From: Abelmoschus esculentus
Taxonomy: Eukaryota; Streptophyta; Magnoliopsida; Malvales; Malvaceae
Assembly (NCBI GenBank): GCA_035048815.1
Contig: JAUCBN010000024.1
Span: forward strand, 10,306,001-10,370,000
Length of the DNA stretch: 64,000 nt
Direction of reading: 5' to 3'
Below the pieces are notes generated by a model. That model ran no database searches. It saw only the letters and a list, made by a program, of their open reading frames with translations, and was not told where the DNA came from. Positions 33,200 through 44,932 of this stretch are shown piece after piece (the stretch's first letter is position 1; every line of letters starts with the position of its first letter). The translations under genes were made by a program, and so were the position numbers.

Positions 33200-34660
33200 T
33201 TACACTAGCCTTTTGAAACCTAGGCAGTTTTCAATTGAATGCCCCACTTGCCCTGCATGATAATCACATTTTGCATTAACGTCGTACCATTTCAGGAAAG
33301 GGGCTTGCATTGGCGCTTGAAAGAAGGGCGACACCAAAGCGCTTATCATACAACTCTTTGTGTAGCTCCCCGTAAGACATTGGTAGTTGAGTAAATTCTT
33401 TCTTTTCAAAAATCTTTCTCTGACCGAAATCTTGGTTGGAGGAACTATAAGTACCAGTGGCTGCAGGTTGTGTTACTGTTACAGGCTTGGAATAATTGAC
33501 GCTATAGATTCCTGCAGAATTTACTTCATTATCTTTCTTTCCATGTGTTGACCTTCTCTGGGACGAACTTCCACCGACATCAATTCTACCACTCTTGATG
33601 ACATTCTCAATGAGCTCACCGGATAGCACCAGATCAGCAAAATTAGTGGTTGCGTTGCCTATGAGGCGATCTAGGATTGGGCCTTCCAAAGTTTGGATGA
33701 ATATAATCACCGTCTTTTTTTCACTGAGAGGAGGTTGGACTTGTGCTGCTACATCTCTCCAGCGTTGTGCGTATTGTCTGAAGCTTTCGTTAGCCCTTTG
33801 TTTCATGTGTTGCAAGGTCAGACGATCTGGTACCATATCACTAATATGCTTATATTGCTCTAGAAAGGCCTTAGCCAAGTCTTTCCAAGACTTTATCTGA
33901 TGACGATTCAGCTGATTATACCATTTAGTGGCAGACCCCGTTAAACTATCTTGAAAGCAGTATATCAGTAGTTTGTCATCCCTGCCGTACCCTGTCATTC
34001 TTCGACAAAACATGGTAAGATGGGGTCGAGGGCAACTAGTCCCGTCATATCTTTCAAATTCTGGGATTTTGAAAACTTCGGGGGTAATACTAAATCTGGG
34101 ACGAGGCTGAGTTCGTTGGCGTCAAATCCGATGAAGGTTTCTTTAATCTCCATAGCTTCCATTTTCTCTTCGAGCCGTTTACAACGCTCTTCAATTTCTT
34201 TTGAAATCTCAATCTTTGGTTCAATCAGTTGATCAAGTTCTGAGACAAAATTTTCTACTTGATTGCCCCTCGGTTTGGCTTCTGATGTGGAGGGTATGTT
34301 CATGGGGCCATATGTGTCAGTCGGATGTAGCGGTAACTTCCCTTTAGAAAAGACCACCTGGGGATGAACCTCTAGTGGTATCTTAGTTTGAAGAGGAGTA
34401 AAATCTGAAGGATATATAGGATCTTCAATCATGTTAGCAGGATTTGCCCCTGAGTCGACCATAGAAGTGTCTTCTTGCTTGAATCCGAGCATTTGTGCTA
34501 ATTTCCCGAGCATTTCTTGTTGAGATCTTGCAATCTGGTCTTTCATTTCTTGTCGGGCCTTTGCTAACTGATCTTCCATTTTTCGCGTTAAATCATCTTG
34601 TAGATACTTCTGAGTCTGCTCAATCTTATCCAATCTTATCCAATCTATCCTCGTTCATCT
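33200..34660 (-). pseudogene. Tat/Ogre-type Gag
   Basis: The minus strand reads MEDQLAKARQEMKDQIARSQ and LPPKFSKSQNLKDMTGLVAL. A frame change follows, then the capsid core YCFQDSLTGSATKWYNQLNR, HQIKSWKDLAKAFLEQYKHI, DRLTLQHMKQRANESFRQYA and QRWRDVAAQVQPPLSEK, and finally KCDYHAGQVGHSIENC, the Cys/His motif of this lineage. There are two frameshifts (around 34000 and 33400), and a 10-base tandem duplication (CAATCTTATC, about 34621-34640) near the start. Gag would package RNA. This copy is broken, but the element's other features suggest that it moved with helper proteins. Confidence 0.85.
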
Positions 34661-35573
34661 TCTTCGTCTTGAGTCGGGTTCCGTAAGATTGCTGAATTAT
34701 CGTCTGGTCCAGTATTGCTGAGATAGGGGACCCCAAACATTAGTACTAATGTTATAAAAATGAATGCATGTGGATGCATGATGCATGACTTAAATGTGAA
34801 AATATCGATTCAACAATGATTCTCGGGTCCACTGTTTTACGTGCACGGGATTTATTCACAACTTTGAATGTTATATTAATATCTAGAATGCTAGATTTTC
34901 TCCCGATATATTTTAAATTAAGAATCAATTGTGAATCAATACATCATGCTTGTGAAATGTAAAAATTAAAACATGATCATGATAATTAATGCAAAATGGA
35001 TGATTATGAAATATTGTAATGCATTCAAAAAGAAACAAAGTTAATTCACATTAAATTAAATAAATAAATTAAATTACAAATATAACAACAAAAATAATAA
35101 AAAAACTATAAAGGCAACAAAGCCTAAAGGGCTACTGCTAAACGGGCAGAGTTTCGCATGGCTCTACGGGTAGGCTTCTAGGTCTCACTACATGTGGTTC
35201 GGTTCTAGAAGGTACCCGAATAATACTTATTACCCTAATAAGGATAATAAGCACGATTCAGGGGGGATGTTTTTCTCCAAGTCTATGCGGAGACATAAAT
35301 CTCACGAAGACAAAGGAAAAATTTTACCGGAAGCAATTCCCCATCCTACACGGAGGCAGAACCTCACGAAGGAGTGGTTTCATGCTCCCACTTAAATGGA
35401 CGGAACCCGGGTTGAGAGCTCATGAAATGAGGAGACCTGAAAAAAATATTTATAAATATTAGTGAATATTTTAAAATAAATAAAATAAAGAATCACAAAA
35501 TTAAAATAAATCAAATTTAAATTTTTGATTATTAAATAAAATGTAACCGATTTTAGGCTCGACTCTCGAAAAT

Positions 35574-35594
35574 ATCCCTAGCGGAGTCGTCAGC
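35574..35594 (-). other. Candidate primer-binding site of the Tat-type element
   Basis: Next to the 5' LTR the minus strand reads GCTGACGACTCCGCTAGGGA. It resembles the TGGCGACTCC-type primer sites common in Tat/Ogre elements, with changes. I cannot name the primer tRNA with confidence. Confidence 0.5.
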
Positions 35595-36191
35595 TGTAAT
35601 CACCGTTTTTGGTCCGGGGAGTCGCCACCAATCCTTTTTTCGGTGTGATTGGAACACCAAAATCAAGGTCTGCGTACCAGAGTTGAGTCCGGGAGTCTGT
35701 TACGCGTAGGGAAGGATGAGCACCCCTACAACGCCCGAAATCGACACCTATCGGTTACAAAATATTTTATATCATCGAAAAATATAAATTCAAAGTTTAT
35801 TTTATGATCCCATAATTTTTAATCTGCAAAATAAATAAAATAAGTTAAATAACGGAAATAATCGAGTTAAATAAAATAATAATAATAATAATAATAATAA
35901 TAACGATAATAGAATAATTAATATTATAATTTACATACATATATAACTACTATACATGTAATAATAATTACCTAATATATATTTATATAAAAACATATAT
36001 AGTAAATAAAATAAAACAAATATGAACATATGATAATGATTAATTAAGGTATGTAGTAAAATTCAAACGCAATATATATGACAATAATAAAAGAAAAATA
36101 ATAGACATGGTAATAATTAAAATAATAAAGTTGATAGCAATAATAAACATAATATTAGCATTAATAGTAAAACGATAATAATAACAATAAA

Positions 36192-36232
<41 letters not shown>

Positions 36233-37270
36233 TATGTAATAATAATAATAAACATAAATCTGCAAAAACTCAAAATTATAGGGTTAGAAATTTAAAAATT
36301 ATGGACTAAAATTGAAGAAAACAGAAATATAGAGCCAAAATTAGCGAAAACGATGACCGACTGGAGAGCCGAACTGCAAAGCCATTGAAAAATCGGGGAC
36401 CACTTGCGTGATTATCCCATTTTTGCGGGTATTTGCGCGGGTTGGGCCGAATATCCGGGTTTGGTCCATGGGTCTGGTTGTCAAAACGACACCGTTTTGG
36501 GCCATTAAGACTGGCACCAAAATGGTACCGTTTTGATTCAAATATAAATACCGTTTTTTATATTTTTTCCTTCATTTGTTTTCTCTAACAAAGAAAAGAG
36601 CTGCTGAAGACTCTTTGGCTCTCTGTAATGGACCCATCGCCGGTGGAGATTATGCGGCAGCCCGCCGCTCACCGGCGACGACCGCCGCCGTCAACGATCG
36701 CCGGAATAAGAAAAGGAACCACTTTTCTGAAGCGATTTGAGGCACTGAGTTCAGATCTGAGCTCGGTTTTTCGAGATTCGACTTGGTTTATCCTAGATAT
36801 GAGATAAAATATAAGTACCCCTTTTTTTACCTTTTCTTTTCTTGCTTTCTGTTTTCTCTGATCTCTATTTTGCTCTCTGTATTTTTTTGTTTAAATGGTG
36901 ATGGATTTTTGTTTTGAATGCCTCCTTCTTGTTCTCCGAAAATTCCCCCTTTACATTGATTCGAGCGGGGTTTATATACCCGATTTACACCTTATAAAAT
37001 AATGAAGATATCTCTATTTTTTTGCAGGTCAGTGGCGATGGATCAGGGCGGTGCTGCAGCGTGGGCGATGGCCGATCTTCTCCTCCAATGGTTGAGCGCG
37101 TACGGTTCACGCGCGAAGGCTAAAGGTTCACCAAGGCGGCGGCCGGCAGAGGTGGCTTGCTAGGGTTTGTTGTTTAGGGTTTGAGTTGTTTATCATTTCT
37201 GTTGGGTTGGGCTTGTATTGGGTATTGAGTTATTGGTGTGGGTTTTGTTTTTTTCTAATGGGTTATTACA
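35595..37270 (-). repeat. Tat-type 5' LTR
   Basis: 1676 bp matching the 3' LTR at 28353-30056, with the same start and end and the target duplication ATGTT directly after it. The ORFs inside it (36040-36273, 36341-36541) come from microsatellite and promoter-like sequence and are not genes. Confidence 0.9.
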
Positions 37271-37384
37271 ATGTTGTTAACGATTTTTAAATTAGAGTGT
37301 TACCTTATATAATGGTCTTTACAGTAGTTACGGACCGTTTTTTGAACCTTTGATTCGATATTCATGTATCGTTATAGCAGTTAA

Positions 37385-37745
37385 TCACCTGGATTGTCTA
37401 CAATGAACCAAATCGGTACCTACCCATTGGACGGCACACCGACGATGTTCCTCTCTTCGGGATTGACGAGCATGAACTTGGTCGTTCCTATCCTTTTGCC
37501 AGAACAAAGAAATTGAACCCATGGAGATGTAGAGAGTGGCTTTCTGCCCCAAGGATGCTACTTGCTAGTATCCTGCAACACTAACTCCACTCTGGTGTTG
37601 AAAGACGGCTCCACCACCTGGGTGTCGCTGCTCAGTGCAATGTTTTCGGTGGTGTGCCGGTGTAGTTAAACTTGAAAGGTGGGTTGGTCGGGAAATTAAT
37701 GGTAAAAAAATGTTAAACTTGTTCAGCGCCACCGCCTCGTCACAC
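37385..37745 (-). pseudogene. Laccase (multicopper oxidase) C-terminal fragment
   Basis: On the minus strand, pieces in three frames give NFPTNPPFKFNYTG, then SFNTRVELVLQDTS, then ILGAESHSLHLHGFNFFVL, then VNPEERNIVGVPSNG. These match, in order, the third cupredoxin domain of plant laccases, and HLHG is part of a copper-ligand motif. At least three frame changes are needed, including an apparent 7-base insertion after QDTS. Laccases are secreted enzymes that oxidise phenolics, for example in lignin formation. The first two domains and the last copper ligands are not found, so this is a decayed exon. Confidence 0.8.
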
Positions 37746-39738
37746 TTTGCATCTGAAAAACATAGTAAAAAATGTCGGCCAAAACTAAACTTAACACCTT
37801 AATTCTAAACGCTGAATTTTTAAACTCCGAAACTAAATTTGTAAAACTAAAATTTATACAATTTGCGTATTAAAAACAGTAGGATAAGAATTAAGGTAAA
37901 TAATAAAATTAGGGGAAAATTAGAAAAATAAGTTAAAAAGAATGATGTTTCTTGGACTTTACCACCCTGCAGGTGACGAAGTGCATTTATATAGTTGAAA
38001 TCAATATATTTTCAGTTAAATTTAACGTCTCGTTACCTCCTGCAGATTTTAATCTATTTCTTTACGATTACCCCAGACTCATATATTTTTCTATATAAAA
38101 AAAATATATAACCCTAAATATTATTTTTCTAAATTCCCCTTAAAGTTCGGTTCCTGTCGTTATGTGTCCGAAAGTGTTTTGCCTGGTTACCGAGTAGCCT
38201 TCACTGTCCCACCTACCATTATTCTTGTTACCGAAGCCGAAACATAATGAGTTTTGATCCTATTAGTTAGCTGTCGGTTGTTCCAAACTGTTGCATCTCT
38301 AAGTTGCTGAACAAATTTTGATGAAACGTCCCTTTCACAAACCATTCTCTTCATAAATCTAAATCTAACCCATATTGTTGATGTTTTTTTTAGTCATTGA
38401 ACACAACATTCTAGATTCACACACTTGAAAACCCAAGTTCGAAGGTAAAAAAAAATTAGACAATTTGTGGGTAATTTAAATATTATATAAATAATTTTAG
38501 AGACAAACTCAGTATTATAATATTTATATTATAATATATCAACAATTAAAGGAACGATTATTTTTTATAGAGGTCACAAGTTCAAGCATCAGTAATGTCA
38601 GCATGACAATTGAATGATCAATGTATAATGGTTGATAGTATACACTAAAACACATTCTATTGTAATCACTGTATAGCTAATAAAGAATTTTTCTCTTATG
38701 TTTTAGGTTCAATTACACCATTAAATTGTCAACTCGATTACGATGTGGTGATAGTGTGACTAACGGATGTCGACGTGAACATTGTACCAAAACACATAAA
38801 AAATTTAAAATTATATTATTTTATTAGAGATAGGTGCGGATCTAGAAATTTTAATTTGGTAGTTTACCAATCAATAATAAATTATATATATGTTTGATGA
38901 TATTTAAAATTAATTATTTAAATTATTTTATATTAAAAGTATAAGGATAGAACCTCATCACATGAAGTGTGATTATTTTAGGTCCATGTGCATAATTTTT
39001 TAAAGCTAATACTTTGATGTTAGATTTTAGGGTTTTTGAGATTCTCAATGTGATTCACCATCGTTATCCCTTAGCTCAATTTGAAACTAAATTATGTTAA
39101 ATTTCTAACAAAGTGAATGTTTTTCACTATTGGGATATTTGATCAGCACCGTTTCGTCCATCAAAATTTTGACCTTGGTAGTAATTGTAAATTTGAAAAG
39201 TTAGGATTATTTTTTGACAAAAAGATGTCACAACAATATTTCTTAACTGGTTAAGAGAAATTAACATAATAAAAGAATATCACAAATTTAATGATTATAA
39301 CAAAATAATTCAATTTTAGTGACTAAAATAAAATATCATAAAACTTCAATTACTACTAATATAATTTATACCCCAAACCGGTCTAGTCGAAATTATATCT
39401 CTGTGACTATGTATTTTATTTTGATATATAAATTTTACTCAAAATTTTATAAAAAGTTATTCGAACTAGTTTATAAATTTGAGGTTAAATTTCAATGATC
39501 AAATATTTTTATTTCGATTAAAGGTTGGTTCGATCTTGTACCCCAAATTAATATACGACTTATATAAATTAGTTTATTATTATCATTAAAATAATATATA
39601 TAATAAAACAAAACGTGATAGCCAAATGAATTGACCACCACAAATGACCACTCGGCCAAAGTAAAATGAATGTGGCAATTGCTACAAAATTGGTGCAATT
39701 AGAAATTGCCACCAAAATAGCCACGTTGGTTCAAACAT
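37746..39738. other. AT-rich intergenic region
   Basis: No coding region or element boundaries are recognisable. A slightly GC-richer stretch near 38150-38260 contains several short open stretches but no family signature. The ORF at 39492-39698 has no recognisable motif. Confidence 0.5.
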
Positions 39739-39747
39739 TATAAATAG
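39739..39747 (+). promoter_or_regulatory. TATA box TATAAATAG
   Basis: A canonical plant TATA box stands 58 bases before the E2 insertion point. The preceding 130 bases contain CACGTT- and CCAAAATAGCC-type promoter-like strings. If it served a host gene, transcription would have started close to the present LTR boundary at 39805, and the gene body is now far away or lost. Confidence 0.35.
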
Positions 39748-40499
39748 GGGAAGAAATATGTTTCAAGGCACAACAAAAGAAACGAGTGGAAATATATATA
39801 TATATGATAAGCGCTCAATTTATTATCACTTTTTACACCTTTCATGAACAATAATCACTTAATCCACACCTATTTGGAATAATGCATGTGCTTAATGTGA
39901 GATATTTATATATTCTGCTTTTGTGACTTATAAAGGTGATATTTATAAAAAAAGGTAAGCTTTACTACATTTTTGTGCATTTGCAGGAATATCTATTGTC
40001 GCGACAGCAATTGAGGACGAGGTAGAACCTGAGGCCGCGACAGCACTTGAAAGACAAGTATCGATATTGTAGGCGAGCTGAAGAGAAAAATGAGGTGGAC
40101 ATTTCTGGACAAGCAACACAAGGATCGGAGCTGGGAAGCGAGTAAAAAGCACAAGTCAAATGTCACGCGGGAAAAGAATCCTTGTGGGAATAAACTTGGA
40201 AATAAAACAAATATATTTCATTTATGTACTTGACTTGTGTTTTACTCAAAGTTGTATTCCTACTTAGGAAAGGTTTGCCCTAGGTCAAGCCTATATAAAC
40301 CATAGCCGTCCAAGAAGAAAGGGAGCATAATCGACATCGGAGACTAGAGAGCCAGATTCATCTTAGATTTTAGAGTTTTCTTTACTTTTCATTATGTTCT
40401 AATTTCCTTTAGGCTTAGGTGAAAGTTGTAGAGTATTAGTGAGAAGAGATTAAACTTTGTTTCTTGTTTCAATGCAATAAAATATCAAGGTTTGCTTAT

Positions 40500-40580
40500 T
40501 GTCACGAACTTACTTTCACTCAACTCGATCCGTGAGGCGTTAACACTTCCTCAACTTGCTTATATAAGCCTTGCTTATAT
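40500..40580 (-). repeat. Galadriel-like 3' LTR remnant
   Basis: TGTCACGAACTTACTTTCAC and the following bases match the start of the block at 44933, up to GCCTTGCTTATATTT. The rest of the LTR is missing. Confidence 0.8.
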
Positions 40581-41560
40581 TTCTTGTCCCTCATATTTAC
40601 GGACAAGTCCTTTGTGCATCTTGCGAAAGACCTTGAACTGTTGGGGAAAAGTTTAAGCATGACAAGGTCTCCTTCCTTGAACTCCAAGTGCCTTCGCTTT
40701 GAGTCGGCCCACTTTTTCATTCTCTTGGCAGCCTTATAAAGTTCAGCTCGGGCTAACTCCTTTTGCTCGTGCCAATACTTGGCAAACTTAAAAGCTATTG
40801 GGCTCTTCCCTTCATAGCTTGTGGTAAGGGAGACCGATGTGGACGGTTATTGCCCTAAGACAATCTCGAAGGGACTTTTTTTGGTGGCCTTACTCTTTTG
40901 TAGGTTGTAAGAGAATTGTGTCACATCTAAGAGCTTGACCCAATCTTTCTGATTTGTACTCACATAGTGCCTCAAATAAAGCTCCAAGAGTGCATTGACC
41001 CTCTTGACTTGCCCGTCACTTTGGGGGTAAAAACTTGTGGAGAAGTTTAGATCAGACCCGAGCATCTTGAATAATTCGGTCCAAAACCTCCCGATGAAGT
41101 GAAGGTCTCGATCACTTACGATGCTTATTGAAATACCCTAAAGTTTGACCATATTCCGAAGGAAAAGCCTAGTTGTTTCCTTGACCGAACAATCAGGTGA
41201 TGCGGCTATGAAAGTGGTATACTTGCTGAATTTGTCCACGACAATGATGATGCTTCCAAATCCTTCGGATTTCGGCAAGCATGTGATGAAGTCCATTGAT
41301 ACACTTTCCCAAGGCCCTCTGGAATGGGCAAAGGGTCTAGAAGTCCCACGGGCTTGTGTTGGACAATCTTGTCTTGTTGCACACAAGACAAGTCCTCACA
41401 TATTCCTCAACGACATCATGCATACGGGGCCAATAGTAGGATGCTTTAATGAGAGCAAGGGTACGATGCATATATGGGTGGCCCGCCCATAGGGAGTCGT
41501 GACACTCCTTGATTAGATCTTTGCGCAAATTCCTCATTTTGGCACACATAGTCGGTTGCC
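40581..41560 (-). pseudogene. Galadriel-like integrase, catalytic Glu replaced
   Basis: The minus strand gives the zinc-binding motif around HDSLWAGHPYMHRTLALIKA and TCLVCNKTR, then VSMDFITCLPKSEGFGSIII, VVDKFSKYTTF, IVSDRDLHFIGRF, SFYPQSDGQVKRVNALLELY and KKWADSKRRHLEFKEGDLVM. The usual DGQTERVN block reads DGQVKRVN, so the third catalytic residue (Glu) is Lys. A stop follows NMVKL and the frame changes between the zinc finger and the core. The end of the protein is cut off by the LTR remnant. Confidence 0.85.
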
Positions 41561-42940
41561 TTTAGTGTAAAGTAGGCCATCACTTAGCCAGAACCGTCGG
41601 GTTTTACCCTCGTTTACTGAGGCAATAATGGTTTAGGCAAGTGGCTCTTGTTGCAAACCTTCCTTGATCCTTTCAAGGAGTGGGCTAGTGACCTTGCTTA
41701 TGGTATCAAACTCCGCTTTTCGACTTAATGCATCCGCGACCACGTTTGCTTTGCCCGGCTTATACTACATGACATAGTCAAATTTGGCTAAGAAGTCTTG
41801 CCATCGAGCTTGCTTGGGACTTAGCTTCTTTTGGGTTTGGAAGTAGTTTGTGTCTATGTTGTCGGTTAAGATCAAGAACTTGGATCCAAGAAGATAGTGT
41901 CACCACACTCTAAGGCAATAGATGATTACGGTCATCTCCTTTTCTTAGACAGTGTAGCGTCTTTCGGTGTCATTGAGCTTCCGACTCTCATAGGCAATCG
42001 GATGGCCATCTTGCATGAGAACTCCTCCGATGGTAAAGTCCGAAGCATCAATGTTCACCTCATAAAGTTTGTTGTGGTCGGGTAGGCTAAGCATCGACTC
42101 CTCGATAATAGCCTTCTTCAAATCTTCAAAGGCTTCTTGACACTTTGGTTTCCATACCCACGACTTATTTTTCTTGAGAAGTTCGGTGAGCGGTGTAGCC
42201 CTCGCAGAGTAGCCTTTGATAAATTTGCGATAGTAGTTCACCAACCCAAGGAATGATCTTAACTCATGAACCTTGGTGGGTGGCTCCCATTCTTGGATGG
42301 CACGCACCTTACCATCCTCCATCATAAGCTTTCCATCCTTGATCATGTGTCCCAAGAAGTTCACCTCCGGCTTAAAGAAGGAACACTTTTCCTTCTTGAT
42401 TTATAACTGGTTCTCCAGTAGAACCTTGAGTACCTCCCTTAAATGCTCAACATGCTCCTCTAAGGTATTGCTATACACCACTATATCGTCAAGATAGACG
42501 ACCACGAAACGATCAAGATACGGATGGAAGAGCTTGTTCATCAAGGTGCAAAATGTTGTTGGGGCATTTGTAAGTCCGAAGGGCATGACTAGAAATTCAT
42601 AAGACCCGTACCTGGTGATCCAAGTGATCTTCGGTTCATCACCTTTCGCTATGCGCACTTGATAATACCCCGAGCGGAGATCAAGCTTGGTGAAGTAGCG
42701 TGTATGCCCTAACTGATCGAATAGATCGGAGATCAAAGGAATGAGGTACTTGTTCTTAATAGTTACCTTATTGAGCGCTCGGTAATTTATGCACATCCTT
42801 AGTGAACCGTCCTTCTTCTTTTGGAATAAGAAGGGCGCTCCATATGATACCTTAGACGGGCGGATGAACCCTGAATCGAGAAGTCCCTTGAATTGCTTCC
42901 TTAGTTCCTCCAACTCAGGGGTGTCATGCGATAAGCACTC
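41561..42940 (-). pseudogene. Galadriel-like reverse transcriptase and RNase H
   Basis: RT blocks on the minus strand are LLDSGFIRPSKVSYGAPFLF, SLRMCINYRALNKVTIKNKY, RYFTKLDLRSGYYQVRI, LVMPFGLTNAPTTFCTLMN and FVVVYLDDIVVYSNTLEEH. The YLDD active site is intact. RNase H follows with NIDASDFTIGGVLMQDGHPI and ANVVADALSRK. A stop replaces Tyr after LLENQL, another stops RNase H after RRYTV, and the 5' end is frameshifted from protease. The long middle frame (42401-42913) makes this the clearest RT in the window. Confidence 0.9.
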
Positions 42941-43187
42941 ATGGATGGTGGCTTGGTTCCCAGTTCTAGCTCGATCTTATGGTCCACCTCCCTCCTTGGT
43001 GGTAGTTGTTTGGGTAGCTTAGGGGGTGCAACATCTTGGAACTCTTCTAGAACTTTAGCTACCTCCCTTAGAATGTCATCGTCAGGCTTGATCTCCTCGT
43101 CATTGTATTCACTAAGGATAGATATATAGCTTTCCTCATTTTGATGCCCTTCTTGAACTGAAGTGCCGAGAGCACCTTGGTGCCTTG

Positions 43188-43640
43188 CTAAGTGGCCTTA
43201 GTCGTTGGCACCATACAAACTTGGTTCCCATCGATGATGCACATTGTGTTGGCAAAAGGGATGGGGAATGCCTTGACTCGATCGAGGAACTCGAATCCTA
43301 GAACAATCTTAAATTCGTCCATGGGCACGACTAAAAAGTCTATATGACTCGACCATGAGCCCACGTTGGTCTTGACTCCTCGAGCGATGCCATAGATGGG
43401 TCGAGCAACAGAATTGACTTCCTTGATAGATCCTCCGCCCCCGGATGCTTTAAGGCCTAACCTCTTGGCCTCATCAAGGGAGACAAAGTTATGGGACGCA
43501 CCTATTTCTAGCATGGCCTTGGATGCTTTCCCATTTATGGTAACGTTCACATATATCAAACCTTTGGCTTTGGTCTTTGGAGCAGACTGAAGAACATTGA
43601 GAAGTTGTAAGGACCCCATCTGGACACCTTCTTCTTCTTT
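43188..43640 (-). pseudogene. Galadriel-like protease, active-site Asp replaced
   Basis: The minus strand reads YVNVTINGKASKAMLEIGAS, HNFVSLDEAKRLGL, then IDFLVVPMDEFKIVLGFEFL. The family active site is normally VDTGATHNF; here it is LEIGASHNF, so the catalytic Asp is Glu. It is in frame with gag, apart from stop codons. It ends at a TAG after PTTKAT. Confidence 0.8.
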
Positions 43641-44861
43641 GACGGTGTTGCTTCCATCTCGATGTTTAGCAAGGAATGAGTTAAGAGCTTGTCTTTGTGG
43701 GCACTCTCAGACCCAATGGTCCCCATCACAGATGAAGCATTTGTTTGAGGGTGCCCTCTTTGATCCTTGATTGTCCTTGAACTTGCCCTTGTCCTTACCC
43801 TTCCACAAGGATGAGTCCTTGTGTTTGGGTGGGTGATCATCATTGTGGCTCTCCTTATGTTGGCTTTTCTCTCCCCCACCTTTGGCTTGGCCACTCTTTT
43901 TATCCTTCGGCTTGTGGGAATCCTTGTGGCTAGAGTAATCTATCAAGCTTTCAGCCACAGTGATGGCATCGACAAGGTTTTGAACTTCCCGATGCCTTAG
44001 CTCGGCCTTGGCCCATTGTTGCAGCCCATCCATAAAGTTGAAGAGTGAGTCCTTCTCGGAGAGATCAGGGATCTCGAGCACAAGATTAGTGAATTCTTTG
44101 ACATAGTTCTGAATGTTTCCTGATTGCTTAAGTCTTCGCAAACGGGCCCTTGCCTCATCCTCGACATTCTCGGGGTAGAATTGCCTCTTAATCTCCTTTT
44201 TGAAATCATCGAGAGTGGAGAGGGTGCACGTACCTTTTCCAATATCTAGGCGCCTTCTCCTCCACCATAGCATGGCAGTGACGGTGAGATACAAGGTGGC
44301 GGTTTTGATCTTGGAGGCCTCGTCCACAATGCCAACGGCCTCAAGTTACTCGTCCAAGCCATAAAGGAAGTTGTCTACTTCCTTAGTATTGCGTGTTCTG
44401 GAGAAGGTCTTTGGCTTGGGCACCTCGACCTTTCTAACTTCATAAGATGTGCTTGGCCCAGCGACCATAGCACGTTTGCACAAGGCTACATCACCTTGTA
44501 GGGCTTCGACCTTAGCACGAATATTATCTAGCTCTTGGTCGAGAGAAACGCTTACCTTCGAGAGCTCGTCCATGAGGTGGTCTTGAACCTTGCCTATCTC
44601 CCCAAGTAGAGTCCCTTCTAGCTTGAGCATTATGGCCTTCATGGCCGTGTGGATCTCGGCATCCTCCGCCTCAAGGCTTTCCACTCTTTGATGAAGGTCG
44701 TCCACATGGGCTCCCACGCCCCCGATGCTCTCCTCCACATGAGTCAAGCGTGACTCTATGCTAGAGATGACATCCCTCGGCTTGACTTGTGGCCTAGGCG
44801 TTGCGGGATCAACTTCTTCCTTGTGCCCTCGTTGTTGCTCTTGTGTGAACTCGGCCTCCAT
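43641..44861 (-). pseudogene. Galadriel-like Gag
   Basis: From MEAEFTQEQQRGHKEEVDPA the frame includes a coiled-coil-like region (SRLTHVEESIGGVGAHVDDL, RVESLEAEDAEI), then KVEVPKPKTFSRTRNTKEVD, FLYGLDE, a stop, and the capsid domain LDDFKKEIKRQFYPENVEDE, ARLRRLKQSGNIQNYVKEFT. It ends with a zinc knuckle, CFICDGDHWV*EC, that contains a second stop. A TAA replaces Tyr after GLDE and TGA replaces Arg in the knuckle. Gag and protease share one frame. Confidence 0.85.
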
Positions 44862-44918
44862 TGAGCTAGTAACATGAGTCTATCCGGTCTTGGACATGTC
44901 CCGAATTAGATCGAACAC

Positions 44919-44930
44919 GTTCTGATACCA
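44919..44930 (-). other. Primer-binding site, Met-tRNA type
   Basis: On the minus strand TGGTATCAGAAC lies two bases inside the 5' LTR. It is one base away from the standard initiator-Met complement. Confidence 0.85.
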
Positions 44931-44932
44931 AC

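Larger units (their letters stand above)
28353..37270 (-). mobile_element. Tat/Ogre-type element retaining only gag
   Basis: Two closely similar LTRs (28353-30056 and 35595-37270) flank 5.5 kb. A perfect 5-bp target duplication, ATGTT, lies at 28348-28352 and 37271-37275. On the minus strand the internal region has a primer site, a leader, gag, then no protease, RT, RNase H or integrase. The space before the 3' LTR holds a tandem array and other repeats, then a purine tract. The Gag type places it in the Tat/Ogre lineage. It must have been copied with enzymes from another element, so it is a gag-only non-autonomous derivative. Confidence 0.85.

Noticed and set aside
36040..36273. 77-codon frame rich in Ile
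   Set aside because: It is the translation of an (ATT)n microsatellite in the Tat-type LTR.
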